IMG/VR virus record: IMGVR_UViG_3300035183_000733
Span: 276,496-340,495 of that record
Length of the DNA: 64,000 nucleotides
Origin: a virus
Direction: 5' to 3' (one strand)
Shown piece after piece: positions 24,787 to 33,652 of the stretch (the first letter of the stretch is position 1; each line of letters begins with the position of its first letter). The notes under the pieces were generated by a model that was not told where the DNA came from, did no database searches, and saw only the letters and a program-made list of their open reading frames with translations. The translations under genes and the position numbers were made by a program.

Positions 24787-26070
24787 ATGGCAGCAGTTAC
24801 TACCGAAAAAGGATTCAAGGTCGTACGCTTAATCTGCGTGACCGGAGCGAACAACAACAAGTTTTACAACATGACTCAGATCTCGCCCGATGAGTTCGAG
24901 GCACACTGGGGGCGCGTAGACTCTACCGAGACACGCAAGAACTACCCAATGAGCGACTGGGACAGCATCTACCGCGACAAAACGAAGGCGAGCAAGAAAC
25001 CCAAGCCGTACACGGATGTGACCCACCTGTATGCGGAGGAATCCGTTAACGAGAGCGCCGGCACGACCAAGTCCATATTCAACAAGGACCGCAGTGCCGA
25101 GGTCAAGAAATTCGTGGAGATGCTGATGAAGTTCGCCAACCAATCGGTTGAGGCCAACTATACAGTGTCTGCGTCTAAAGTTACAAAGGCACAGGTTGAT
25201 CACGCGCAGCAGGTACTCGATGCTATCACCGGATTATTCAAGGTCGGCAACAAGGCGGACGAAATCAACGAGAAACTTATCGAGCTCTACCAGATCATCC
25301 CGAGAAAGATGAAGAAGGTGCAGGACCACTTGCTACCCGAAGGAACAAGTATTAAGGACAAAAAACAACTGCAGGAGTATATGAATCAAATCCTCCTTGT
25401 TGAGCAAGATGCCCTCGATGCCATGGCCGGTCAGGTTGCCATGAACGTGAAGGAGAAAGACGCGACGCCGGAGCAGAAGGAACACGATCTGTTGCACACT
25501 CTTGGATTGGAGCTCATGAACTGTCGTCCCGCGGAAATCGAAATGATCAAAAGGATGCTTGGCCCTAACGCGAAACAATTTGTACGCGCCTTCCGGGCGG
25601 TTAACAACCAAACGCAAGCCGGGTACGACAACTTCCTTAAGAAAGCGAAAAACAAGAAAACTGCGCTGTTGTGGCACGGCTCACGTAACGAGAACTGGTG
25701 GAGCATTTTCCAGCAGGGGCTGAAGATCCGTCCGTCAAACGCGGTGCTTACCGGTTCGATGTTCGGCTACGGTGTGTACTTCGCAGACAAGGCGCAGAAG
25801 TCTATCGGATACACATCTCTGAGCGGCTCGTATTGGGCACGAGGCGGTTCCAAAACTGCCATCCTTGCGCTTTACGAAATCCACCAGGGCAAGCAGAAGG
25901 AGATCCTTAACTGGAAATCCGAGCACAGCTCTCTCGATGAAGCTAAGATGAAGCGTGACGGATACGACTCTGTGTTCGCCAAGGGCGGCGCTGACCTCCG
26001 CAATAACGAATACATTGTCTACAACACCAACCAGAGCACGATTCAGTACCTGGTAGAAATACGAGACTAA
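24787..26070 (+). CDS. Poly(ADP-ribose) polymerase with WGR domain
   Basis: A 427-aa PARP of the bacterial/eukaryotic PARP1-2-3 layout. The WGR domain is at residues ~8-80 (FYNMTQISPDEFEAHWGRVD), a helical PARP regulatory domain at ~100-245, and the catalytic domain at ~280-427. The H-Y-E triad is intact: LLWHGSRN (His297), GYGVYFADKAQKS (Tyr331) and NNEYIVYN (Glu408). WGR domains sense broken nucleic acid ends, and the triad predicts transfer, probably polymerisation, of ADP-ribose from NAD+. The gene lies among NAD+ synthesis, ligase and NADAR genes. Whether it targets host or phage molecules is unknown. Confidence 0.88.
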   Translation: MAAVTTEKGFKVVRLICVTGANNNKFYNMTQISPDEFEAHWGRVDSTETRKNYPMSDWDSIYRDKTKASKKPKPYTDVTHLYAEESVNESAGTTKSIFNKDRSAEVKKFVEMLMKFANQSVEANYTVSASKVTKAQVDHAQQVLDAITGLFKVGNKADEINEKLIELYQIIPRKMKKVQDHLLPEGTSIKDKKQLQEYMNQILLVEQDALDAMAGQVAMNVKEKDATPEQKEHDLLHTLGLELMNCRPAEIEMIKRMLGPNAKQFVRAFRAVNNQTQAGYDNFLKKAKNKKTALLWHGSRNENWWSIFQQGLKIRPSNAVLTGSMFGYGVYFADKAQKSIGYTSLSGSYWARGGSKTAILALYEIHQGKQKEILNWKSEHSSLDEAKMKRDGYDSVFAKGGADLRNNEYIVYNTNQSTIQYLVEIRD

Positions 26071-26220
26071 TGGAGCTAACCGGTCTTCAACGAAGGCGAG
26101 GATTATCCAACCATGTGGTGGCATGCCGTATTTTTCCGTCAGGTAAACGGCCCGAACCGGCTGTCACACATACAAATAAAATTTGTAAAAGGCCGCAACT
26201 TTCCACCCATTTACGGATAA
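26070..26220 (+). pseudogene. Frameshifted small ORF downstream of the PARP gene
   Basis: The ATG at 26070 overlaps the PARP stop. After four codons a different frame reads FNEGEDYPTMWWHAVFFRQV and HIQIKFVKGRNFPPIYG to TAA 26218. One indel near 26085 restores it. Unknown family. Confidence 0.4.
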
Positions 26221-26249
26221 ATATGTTGAAATAAAAACACAACTAACCA

Positions 26250-26420
26250 ATGAAGAAATTTATCATCGTAGCCGCAATTGCATTAGGGTTTGCCTCGTGC
26301 AGCGGAGGAGCGGAAGAGGCTCCATCGACCACAGACAGCACTGCCGGCGTGGTCGACACCACAGCTTGCGTAGCACCAACTTGCTGTGCAGACAGCACTG
26401 CATGTGACACCGTCAAGTAA
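26250..26420 (+). CDS. Small secreted lipoprotein, 56 aa
   Basis: MKKFIIVAAIALGFASC is a signal peptide with a lipobox ending at Cys17, followed by SGGAEEAP. Acidic residues shortly after the lipidated Cys are typical of surface-exported lipoproteins in Bacteroidetes. The mature part is only about 40 residues, Thr/Ala/Asp-rich with four more Cys (including PTCC). Small phage lipoproteins in other systems block receptors and cause superinfection exclusion; that role is inference here. It ends at its own terminator. Confidence 0.75.
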   Translation: MKKFIIVAAIALGFASCSGGAEEAPSTTDSTAGVVDTTACVAPTCCADSTACDTVK

Positions 26421-26443
26421 TTGACGAAATCCTCACTGAGGAA

Positions 26444-26470
26444 AGGGACCCGATTTTGGGTCCCCTTTTC
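26444..26470 (+). terminator. Terminator after the lipoprotein gene
   Basis: GGGACCC / GGGTCCC stem with a GATTTT loop followed by CTTTTC. Confidence 0.8.
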
Positions 26471-26553
26471 ATTTATATTTGAATGTAGATAAAGAGCAAG
26501 AGCTAATCGAGAGATACAGGCATCTCCTGGGTTCAATATCAATAAAAAATTCG

Positions 26554-26561
26554 TATCTTTA
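26554..26561 (+). promoter_or_regulatory. Bacteroidetes-type -7 box TATCTTTA
   Basis: TATCTTTA lies only five bases before ATG 26566, so the transcript would be nearly leaderless. It decides the start of the CCA-adding enzyme gene, since the frame is open further upstream. Confidence 0.55.
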
Positions 26562-26565
26562 CATT

Positions 26566-27756
26566 ATGAATATTCCACAGGACATCAAGGACATCCACCA
26601 AATTATGACTGCCGCTGGTCACCAGCTCTTTGTTGTTGGGGGATGTGTCCGTGACCACCTGCTCGGGTCCAACATCAAGGACTACGACATGGCCACAGAC
26701 GCCATGCCAGAAAAAATATCCGAACTTCTCAAAGACAACTACCGCTTGGATTACACGGGCAAGAGTTTCGGGGTGATACGAGTTTATACCAAGGACTGTC
26801 CAAAGGGATACGAGATAGCGACTTTCCGCGAGGACGTCTCCGTCGGGCGTCAACCAGAGGTAAGGCTCGGCGCAACAATCGAAGAGAACGTGCTGCGGCG
26901 CGACTTCACCATCAATGCTTTGTTTTACGACCTCGACAAGTGCGAGATAATCGACCTTGTTGGCGGCGTTGAAGACGTAGAGAACAGAGTATTGCGCTGT
27001 GTAGGCAACCCGGTGGACCGGTTCAACGAGGATAGATTGCGCGTGCTGAGAGCCATCAGATTTGCGCTTCGCTTTGGTATGAAGATACACGAGGATACCG
27101 CCGAAGCCATTATGAAATGCCGGGTACTCGAAGGACCAGACAAAGATGGTAATACAGTGCCTATTGTTCGCGAGCGCATAAATGAAGAAATGTTCAAGGC
27201 GTTCGAACAACTCAACTCACCGTTGATGTACTTCACATTGTTGCAGGAATATGGTCTACTCTATCAAGTCATGCCCGGGTATTACTATCCGGAGCAATGG
27301 ATTAACACAAGAACTCCGGAGGTACTTGTAGCTTCGCTGTTCCACGCATCTGATACAAGCCGACAGATGCTCACCCGTAAACTGAAGGAGGAGATAAAAT
27401 TACCGAATAAGTTTGTGGACGGTGTGGAGCTATTGCTCGATGCTGCCAAGTATGTTGAGCATGCTACCGACGAGCTTCATACGTTCGCGTTTACGATAGC
27501 TAAACGCAGAGAACGCCTCGAGCTGGCGGACGCGGATCTTACCGTGTTTTTACATTGGGTAATGTCCAAAGAGGAGAAGCGCCGTAATGCGAACGCGTTG
27601 GCACTTAGCGTTTACAAACTCAGTGTGACCGGACAATCTTTGTTAGATGAAGGTATGAAGGAAGGACCGGAGATGGGCGAAGAGCAGAGACGCCGCGAAG
27701 CTATAAAGTTTAACCAACTGCTGCAGCAATGTGACAGGGTAGTGAGAGATAAATGA
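26566..27756 (+). CDS. cca: CCA tRNA nucleotidyltransferase / poly(A) polymerase family
   Basis: A class II nucleotidyltransferase: LFVVGGCVRDHLLG with IKDYDMATDA (the metal-binding DxD) at residues ~17-45, then FREDVSVGRQPEV, RRDFTINAL and the ERNEDRLRVLRAIRFA-type tRNA-binding helix (FNEDRLRVLRAIRFALRF). The start 26566 follows a promoter box directly; an upstream in-frame extension is not supported. The length of 396 aa is normal. It would add or repair CCA ends of tRNAs, useful for a phage with many tRNA genes, most of which lack encoded CCA. Confidence 0.88.
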   Translation: MNIPQDIKDIHQIMTAAGHQLFVVGGCVRDHLLGSNIKDYDMATDAMPEKISELLKDNYRLDYTGKSFGVIRVYTKDCPKGYEIATFREDVSVGRQPEVRLGATIEENVLRRDFTINALFYDLDKCEIIDLVGGVEDVENRVLRCVGNPVDRFNEDRLRVLRAIRFALRFGMKIHEDTAEAIMKCRVLEGPDKDGNTVPIVRERINEEMFKAFEQLNSPLMYFTLLQEYGLLYQVMPGYYYPEQWINTRTPEVLVASLFHASDTSRQMLTRKLKEEIKLPNKFVDGVELLLDAAKYVEHATDELHTFAFTIAKRRERLELADADLTVFLHWVMSKEEKRRNANALALSVYKLSVTGQSLLDEGMKEGPEMGEEQRRREAIKFNQLLQQCDRVVRDK

Positions 27757-27845
27757 GATTCAGAATAGGACCAATACTTTTGTTCATCGCCATATTATTG
27801 GTGGGCTTCATGATTGCGGACATCGTGACGGTGCTCGCGCAATAA
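27753..27845 (+). CDS. Single-helix membrane miniprotein, 30 aa
   Basis: ATG 27753 overlaps the preceding stop (ATGA). The product is almost wholly one membrane helix (ILLFIAILLVGFMIADIVTVL). Phage miniproteins of this type are often inhibitors of host membrane processes; no function can be named. Confidence 0.45.
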   Translation: MRFRIGPILLFIAILLVGFMIADIVTVLAQ

Positions 27846-27889
27846 CGAGAAACGACACATGACAAAGGTCACACAAGACAGTTTGAACT

Positions 27890-29073
27890 ATGGAAATATC
27901 AAAGCAAATAGATAAGCTCGCCGAAGACATTCACCTCAGCGACATTTACGGGTGCTTCGTGGAGATGGGATGCGGCGTTGCCGTAGTCAACGCACTGATG
28001 AGCATTGCCGGTGCGACCGCGACAGTTTACGTGTCCGAGTGTCCATATTCTCGCGAGTACCAGCACGACAACTACCATAACGAAGGAACCAGGGCGGTGT
28101 CCAAAGAGAGCGTGTCTAAAATTTTGGAGTGGAGATGGAAGGATATGATCGGTCTCAACGGCGTGAATGCCGCTTACATCGCATCATTCCAACTTGGTGG
28201 AGACGGCAAGTCGACACACGGCTGGATCGCGTACGCATACAAGTCGAAGACGAGATACTACCATATATCAATACACGAGAGCCTCACAAGAAAGCAGTAC
28301 CTCGAGAGGATAGCACTGTGCGGTCTGCTCATCATAGCCGCCAGGAACGAATACGTTCCGACCGGTGCGTGCGTGGACATCGTCGACGGATTCGATGACA
28401 ATCAGGCCGAAATGTTCGACATGGTGAGACACACGAGACAAGACGACTTCCTGTGCATCAGAGACGGCAAGTTCTACCGTCTGGAGGATTTTTTCAGGGA
28501 GGAGAGGTCCATCCTGTTATTCAAGGGAAGCTTCAACCCTATACACAACGGGCACGTGGAAATAGCAGAGGCTGTTAAATCCGAATACAACAGCAAGCCA
28601 AAACTCATGATAAGTGCCGAGATATACGGCAAGGGCACGCTGTCTTCACAGGAGCTCAAGAGCAGAATAGAAGACCTCAACAAGCTCGGCTACGATGTGG
28701 TCGTATCACGCAGTGGATTTTTCACATAAAGTACCTTCGTCAGAAGTTCAGCCAACCCATCGTGTTCGCGGTTGGCGTAGATACGCTTGTGCGTATATTC
28801 CAGAGCTCGTACCCGGTACTGAAGGACGACGGAACGCCTAATCACCCGTATCACAGGGAGGTGGAGACGTTCGACAAGGACTTCGACAATGTGAAACTTT
28901 TTGTTGTGAAGAGGGACGGGTTCGAGATACCCTATGTACTGACGCAGCTCGAATCGGTGATGTCGCACATTGAGGTGAGAAGCATAGAGCACAGCAACGT
29001 CAGTTCCACGCAGGTGAGGGCCGGCGCTGTCGAACACATACCCGAGGTTCTGAGGGACAAATATAAGAAGTGA
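27890..29073 (+). pseudogene. PncC-like / nucleotidylyltransferase (NMN adenylyltransferase-like) fusion, frameshifted
   Basis: Residues ~10-180 resemble the CinA/PncC (NMN deamidase) family: GCGVAVVNALMSIAGATATVYVSECPYSREY, with SKESVSKILEWRWK. From ~205 a nucleotidylyltransferase begins with LLFKGSFNPIHNGHVEIA, the HxGH signature. The frame stops at 28727, but the next frame continues HIKYLRQKFSQPIVFAVGVDTL and ends with the ISTxxR-type motif NVSSTQVRAG. Adding a single T to the T5 run at about 28719 restores one protein. Next to NadV this would be the NMN adenylyltransferase step of NAD+ synthesis. It may be a read error, real decay or programmed slippage. Confidence 0.6.
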
Positions 29074-29085
29074 TGTATTACGCGC

Positions 29086-29364
29086 ATGTCTATAACTATA
29101 GTGATAACAGCTTTGGCGTTCTTGGCATTGGGAATAGGCTTCTATCTGTCGTTACGGAGAGACGCCTATCGGAGCAGGCAGAGGTTCGAGCCGAGAGCGA
29201 GTGCAAAAACTTTATTAAAATCACACGAGCAAAAACCGGCGGCTTTCAAGTTGAAGTCCTACGACGAGACAACAGATCTGGAAGATTTACTCGACAAGGC
29301 AGTGAGAGATGAGGACTACGAACTGGCCGCGGCAATAAGAGACGAACTAAATAAAAGGAAATAA
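29086..29364 (+). CDS. Membrane-anchored protein with UVR-like motif, 92 aa
   Basis: One N-terminal membrane helix (ITIVITALAFLALGIGFYLSL), a polar linker, and a C-terminal segment LEDLLDKAVRDEDYELAAAIRDELNKRK typical of the UVR interaction motif of UvrB/UvrC and ClpC-type proteins. It suggests a membrane adaptor. Its stop overlaps the next start by one base. The 58673 gene product ends in the same motif. Confidence 0.55.
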   Translation: MSITIVITALAFLALGIGFYLSLRRDAYRSRQRFEPRASAKTLLKSHEQKPAAFKLKSYDETTDLEDLLDKAVRDEDYELAAAIRDELNKRK

Positions 29365-29984
29365 TGGAACAAACCACCGAAATTGAAAGAAGCCAGATTT
29401 GGAAACAGATCCACGAGGTTGTTAACAAGATACCTCGAAAAAACGTCGAGGGTGATGCTATGGATGCCGCAAGCGCCGCAACAGAGATCGAGCAATTGCT
29501 GTTCCAGAAAAAAACAACCGAATACACGGTGCGGTACCCCATTGCATTCCACACCGTGGATGTCGCAGTGGTTAAGACGGACCACGACCACAATATAACA
29601 CACGTATTGCTCATCCAGAAACCACACGAGGTATCGCTCGGCATCTGGAGATTCCCTGGTGGATTCATCGACCCGACCGACAAGAGTGCGGAGGAAGCTG
29701 GTGCACGTGAGGTCAAGGAGGAGACCGGCATGGACGTGTTCGAAATGAACTACATCGGATCTTCCAACATCGACGACCCGAGGTACAGGGATACACCACA
29801 CGGAATCATAACATCATTCTTTTATGCCATCCATAAGGACGGAGAGGCTGGACAAGGATTCGATGACGTGGCGGTGACAAAGTGGTTCGACGTTAAGGAA
29901 CTTTACTCGCCTGAGTTTAAGATCAACCCTACACACGCGCCTCTGTTCGCTATGTTCAAAGAGTTGGTAGACCAAAATCAATAA
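29364..29984 (+). CDS. Nudix hydrolase, ADP-ribose-pyrophosphatase/NrtR type
   Basis: The Nudix box GGFIDPTDKSAEEAGAREVKEETGM is complete except for a short insertion, as in ADP-ribose pyrophosphatases that read GGFxDPxDxSxEEAA. The N-terminal ~70 residues form a helical extension. The length is 206 aa. It would hydrolyse ADP-ribose or a related nucleoside diphosphate. It sits directly between the adenylyltransferase-like gene and nadV, so NAD+/ADP-ribose metabolism is the most likely pathway. Confidence 0.82.
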   Translation: MEQTTEIERSQIWKQIHEVVNKIPRKNVEGDAMDAASAATEIEQLLFQKKTTEYTVRYPIAFHTVDVAVVKTDHDHNITHVLLIQKPHEVSLGIWRFPGGFIDPTDKSAEEAGAREVKEETGMDVFEMNYIGSSNIDDPRYRDTPHGIITSFFYAIHKDGEAGQGFDDVAVTKWFDVKELYSPEFKINPTHAPLFAMFKELVDQNQ

Positions 29985-30007
29985 TATAAACCTAAATAAA
30001 AACCAAA

Positions 30008-31696
30008 ATGAAGAAACATCATGGCGATTACACGGATGCCGAGCTGCAAAACATGAGTGTGACAGAGCTCGTAGCCATCATCCAAAATTTACAAGATGAA
30101 GACAATTTCATCATCATGTCGGACAGTTACAAAATGACGCACCACCTTCTCGTACCTGATGGAATCGAGGAGACCTATTCGGGTCTTGAGTCGCGCGGCG
30201 GGGATATGCCTTACACTATCCTTTGCTTATTGCAGTACTATCTGAAAAAATACTTTGCCGGTGTTCGCATTACCCCAGCAAAAATCGAGGAAGCTCGTAA
30301 GAAGAACATCGCACACTTCGGCTTCGACTGTTTTAACGACAAGATGTGGTACCACATCTGGGAGAATCACGGAGGAAGATTACCTCTCGAGATCAAGGCA
30401 GTTCCGGAAGGTACTCCGGTTGCGGTGAAGAACATCATCATGACTATCCGCAATACAGATAAGAAGTGCTCACCACTCACCAACATCAGCGAAACCACGT
30501 TGATGAAATTGTGGGCGCCTAACACTGTCGCGACGTACGCTCGCCTGGTGAAGGAACTTATCGTTAAGTATCACGCATTGTCGTCCGACGCGCCACAGTG
30601 GCTGATCGACTTCATGCACCACGACTTCGGATACCGTGGAGTTAGCTCGGAAGAGTCCGCTCGCATCCTTGGTACCGCGGCGCTTATCTCGTTCAAAGGA
30701 ACCGACACATTAGGTGCTTGTGTTCTTGCCGAGAAGTACTACGGTTGTCCAATGGCCGGTTTCTCTGTTATCGCGTCGGAACACTCAGTGCATTGTTCAT
30801 ACGATGGCGATGCGAGCGATCCTGAGGGATACCGCACCATCATCAACAAGGTCAAGACCGACCCATTGGTGCTAAATGCCAACCCTGCAAGTGGGGTGAT
30901 CATCTTATCTCTCGTATCGGATACCAAGAATATCTATAACGTGTGTCACAGAATCCTTCCTGGCCTTAAAGACGAGTTCATCGGATGGACCAATAATCAT
31001 GGTATCCCTATCAAGATTGTCGTACGTCCTGATTCCGGAGATGCCGAGATGGTTCTATTCGGATTGTTCAACGATTCAAAGGTGGACCCGCACTACGTGT
31101 CGCAAGTTGTGATGAAGGTGTCTAAACACATGGACATTGACATTGTCGAAGCGCAGAGCCTCGTGGATAAAGGAATTTTCAATATCCTGTTCGACCACTT
31201 TGGATTCACCACAAACTCGAAAGGTTTCAGAGTATTCCACCCTCAGATCGGTGTGCTCCAAGGAGATGGTGTGAATTACAAATTGATGTCCCTACTTTAC
31301 GAACGTATGATCTCCGTGAAAATCGACATCATGAATCTGGTGTTCGGTTCCGGTGGAAAATATCTACAGGCACACGACCGCGACGAGCAGAAGTACGCTA
31401 TCAAGGCTACGCATGTAATTATCAACGGAGTCGGCGTGAACATCGAGAAGAACCCTGTGACCGATGCGGTTAAGAAATCAAAAACTGGATACTGTAAACT
31501 TGTTCGTGCCGAAAGAAAGCCTGGAATGCAGGCGTGGGAAGCATTCAAGACGGTGCAGTCAACAGATCCAGATTTCGACAAATACGAGGACGTATTGGTG
31601 CCGGTATTCCGAGATGGAGAGATCCTTGTGGAGTACACGTTCGACCAGGTTCGTAAGAACGCTGAAATCGAGATGGATGTTGAGATAACAGCCTAA
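30008..31696 (+). CDS. nadV: Nicotinamide phosphoribosyltransferase (NAMPT/NadV)
   Basis: Highly characteristic motifs: SDSYKMTHHLLVPDGIEETYSGLESRGG near residues 38-65, DFGYRGVSS, SFKGTDTLGA, VIASEHS, VVRPDSGD and GVLQGDGVNY. It makes NMN from nicotinamide and PRPP. At 562 aa it is slightly longer than the ~490 aa norm because of N- and C-terminal extensions. Nicotinamide is the by-product of NAD+ consumption by the PARP, so the pair can cycle. The gene has its own terminator. Confidence 0.95.
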   Translation: MKKHHGDYTDAELQNMSVTELVAIIQNLQDEDNFIIMSDSYKMTHHLLVPDGIEETYSGLESRGGDMPYTILCLLQYYLKKYFAGVRITPAKIEEARKKNIAHFGFDCFNDKMWYHIWENHGGRLPLEIKAVPEGTPVAVKNIIMTIRNTDKKCSPLTNISETTLMKLWAPNTVATYARLVKELIVKYHALSSDAPQWLIDFMHHDFGYRGVSSEESARILGTAALISFKGTDTLGACVLAEKYYGCPMAGFSVIASEHSVHCSYDGDASDPEGYRTIINKVKTDPLVLNANPASGVIILSLVSDTKNIYNVCHRILPGLKDEFIGWTNNHGIPIKIVVRPDSGDAEMVLFGLFNDSKVDPHYVSQVVMKVSKHMDIDIVEAQSLVDKGIFNILFDHFGFTTNSKGFRVFHPQIGVLQGDGVNYKLMSLLYERMISVKIDIMNLVFGSGGKYLQAHDRDEQKYAIKATHVIINGVGVNIEKNPVTDAVKKSKTGYCKLVRAERKPGMQAWEAFKTVQSTDPDFDKYEDVLVPVFRDGEILVEYTFDQVRKNAEIEMDVEITA

Positions 31697-31712
31697 CCTA
31701 AATAAATCAAAA

Positions 31713-31757
31713 CCCGGAACAACCCATAATTTTTTTATGCAGGTTCCGGGATTTTGT
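31713..31757 (+). terminator. Terminator after nadV
   Basis: CCCGGAAC / GTTCCGGG, an 8-bp stem with a loop of about 22 bases, followed by ATTTTGTTT. Confidence 0.65.
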
Positions 31758-31768
31758 TTCAATAAAGA

Positions 31769-32273
31769 TTGCGATGCCAGATAAACCCATACCCAGGCAA
31801 CCTGAGACACATCAAGGTCGAAGAGACTGATGAAATGCGCAGGAAGAAATTGGACGAGGCTATCGAAAGCTTCGGCCGTGACTTGAAGGGTCACAGCTTA
31901 TCGTCGCTCGACAGCGAAGGGGTGTTCTTATTCATCAACGACGATTTCCCAATCATAGTCACGGCCAGCAGGGCGGAACCTGTCGGCGAACCAAGACGAC
32001 GAGAAGCGGTACCCAATAGTTCATGCGATACTGTCGGTTAGGAACCTGTCAGATGGCCGGCGCGAGTTCTACGTGAAGTTCGAGTCAATAGTGTCCATTC
32101 CACCGGGTGAGGGATTGGAATATAAATGCCCTCACATCGACACAGTTAGGATGGAACTGATTAAATTCGACAGATGGAGCTACGAAATCGACGGCGAGTT
32201 CTATACGGTATCCGACATGCGCGGTACCATGCTGAATAAAAAATACGCGTTACTGCCAGACCTGATAAAATGA
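31769..32273 (+). pseudogene. Frameshifted hypothetical protein
   Basis: The first frame reads RHIKVEETDEMRRKKLDEAIESF and LSSLDSEGVFLFINDDFPIIVTA, then fails; another frame picks up at LSANQDDEKRYPIVHAILSVRNL and continues to TGA 32271. At least one indel near 31980, perhaps another near the start where an ATG at 31772 is out of frame. Unknown family. Its end overlaps the Nudix gene start. Confidence 0.45.
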
Positions 32274-33142
32274 TTTATACTTGCGGAATATTCATAATAG
32301 ACACAAGAGACCGGGTTCTTGTGTGCCACATCACCAACCAGCCGATGGAGGGACGGACGTGGTCCATTCCGAAGGGGCTGCCGGATGACGGTGAGTCGTA
32401 TCCAGAAGCTGCATGTAGAGAAGCCCTGGAGGAGACCGGGATAAGGATAGATCCTCTCGATGTCATATTCCTCGAGAATTCTCCGTACTTCTCAAAATCT
32501 ATGAACGGCAAGAAGACCCTCGTGCCGTTCCTCGCGGTCATCGAAGAATCCGGTGATGACATCAAATGCGAGTGCACGTCCATGTTCACCAACCCGAAGG
32601 GCGTGCAGCAACCGGAGGTCGATGACTTTAAGTGGGTATCGTTCGAGGATGCAGCAGCAATAATTCATGAATCGCAGATGGTCAAGCTCGAGGAGGCAAA
32701 ATGCATCTACGATAAGTATAAGTCTGACCCGCAGATTCCGCCCGACCTGACGCCAGAGGCGGAAGCCGAATGGCGTCGCAATTATCCAATACCCATAGAA
32801 GATTTCGGCAAGGACTGGGTTGCGCAGTTCCACTTGCTGCTACTCGGGTACAAGATGGGCATTAACACGAATATATCGCTCAGGCAGGTACTAAACACAA
32901 CCCGTCAGATCCTCATCAACTCCAGTGGATTCGATCCGCTGGTTAGATCGAGAACTATAGTTGTGATAGAGGGAGACAACGGGGAGCAATGGGAGGACTA
33001 CCACAAGTGGGTGGACAGCATTTACGAGGTCGATACCGCAAGACTGCAGATGAACTCGACAAAGAGTGGAAGGCTTTTATCGTTGAACTCATGGAACAGA
33101 ACGGCATCACCGTTAATCCAAACTGGATCAATACCATCATGA
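32270..33142 (+). CDS. Nudix hydrolase with helical C-terminal domain (C-terminus frameshifted)
   Basis: The N-terminal ~140 residues are a Nudix domain: TWSIPKGLPDDGESYPEAACREALEETGIR is a correct Gx5Ex7REUxEExGU box. A helical extension follows. Past about 33030 the present frame is unconvincing, while other frames continue ADELDKEWKAFIVELMEQNGI and then NGFATWLIKTYNARK to TGA 33273, so two small indels are likely and the real C-terminus is about 33275. The type of Nudix (diadenosine, RNA cap or ADP-ribose) cannot be told. Confidence 0.72.
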   Translation: MIYTCGIFIIDTRDRVLVCHITNQPMEGRTWSIPKGLPDDGESYPEAACREALEETGIRIDPLDVIFLENSPYFSKSMNGKKTLVPFLAVIEESGDDIKCECTSMFTNPKGVQQPEVDDFKWVSFEDAAAIIHESQMVKLEEAKCIYDKYKSDPQIPPDLTPEAEAEWRRNYPIPIEDFGKDWVAQFHLLLLGYKMGINTNISLRQVLNTTRQILINSSGFDPLVRSRTIVVIEGDNGEQWEDYHKWVDSIYEVDTARLQMNSTKSGRLLSLNSWNRTASPLIQTGSIPS

Positions 33143-33271
33143 TGGATCGCCCTCCAAAACCCATGCGCAAAAACATTCCAAGCTACTCAAGGATAACGGT
33201 TTCGCCACGTGGCTCATTAAGACGTACAATGCGAGGAAATTAAATCACCAGACAATACACCCCACTCAGAT

Positions 33272-33592
33272 ATGAAATACTTAGGAGAGACGCTTGTGGA
33301 GCAGAAGGACACTCCATACAAGGATTATGCCAAGGCTGAGTTTGCCCTACTGTTCATCATGAAATACGGCGGGATAGACGGAGCGCACCACAAGGACTGG
33401 GTCCTCGACCAGGTCGCGAGGATACTCAACGATTCTCCGGTGACCATATTCCTGGCAAAATGGGATAACGGGCAAGAGGAGTACAGATTCCGCGTCGGCG
33501 ATTCTTCGCGTTACCTCAATTGGGTCGCCGAATGCAAGAACGGGGAGGACGGACCGGACACGTACAGCTACGAGGAAGGAATTGCGCCCTGA
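33272..33592 (+). CDS. Hypothetical protein, 106 aa
   Basis: Soluble with an N-terminal helix (KDYAKAEFALLFIMKYGGIDGAHHKDWVLDQVARIL) and a small beta sheet (YRFRVGDSSRYLNWV). The pattern is like phage proteins of unknown function seen in many large phages. It follows the Nudix gene, overlapping its restored C-terminus. Confidence 0.55.
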   Translation: MKYLGETLVEQKDTPYKDYAKAEFALLFIMKYGGIDGAHHKDWVLDQVARILNDSPVTIFLAKWDNGQEEYRFRVGDSSRYLNWVAECKNGEDGPDTYSYEEGIAP

Positions 33593-33652
33593 TGTTTTTC
33601 ATCTCGTAAAAAATAGTATACTTACCTGAATAGAAAAACTAACAGGTAAGCG

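Noticed and set aside
26479-26565. Longer N-terminus for the CCA-adding enzyme
   Set aside because: A TATCTTTA promoter box lies inside the extension, so the transcript would begin after it.
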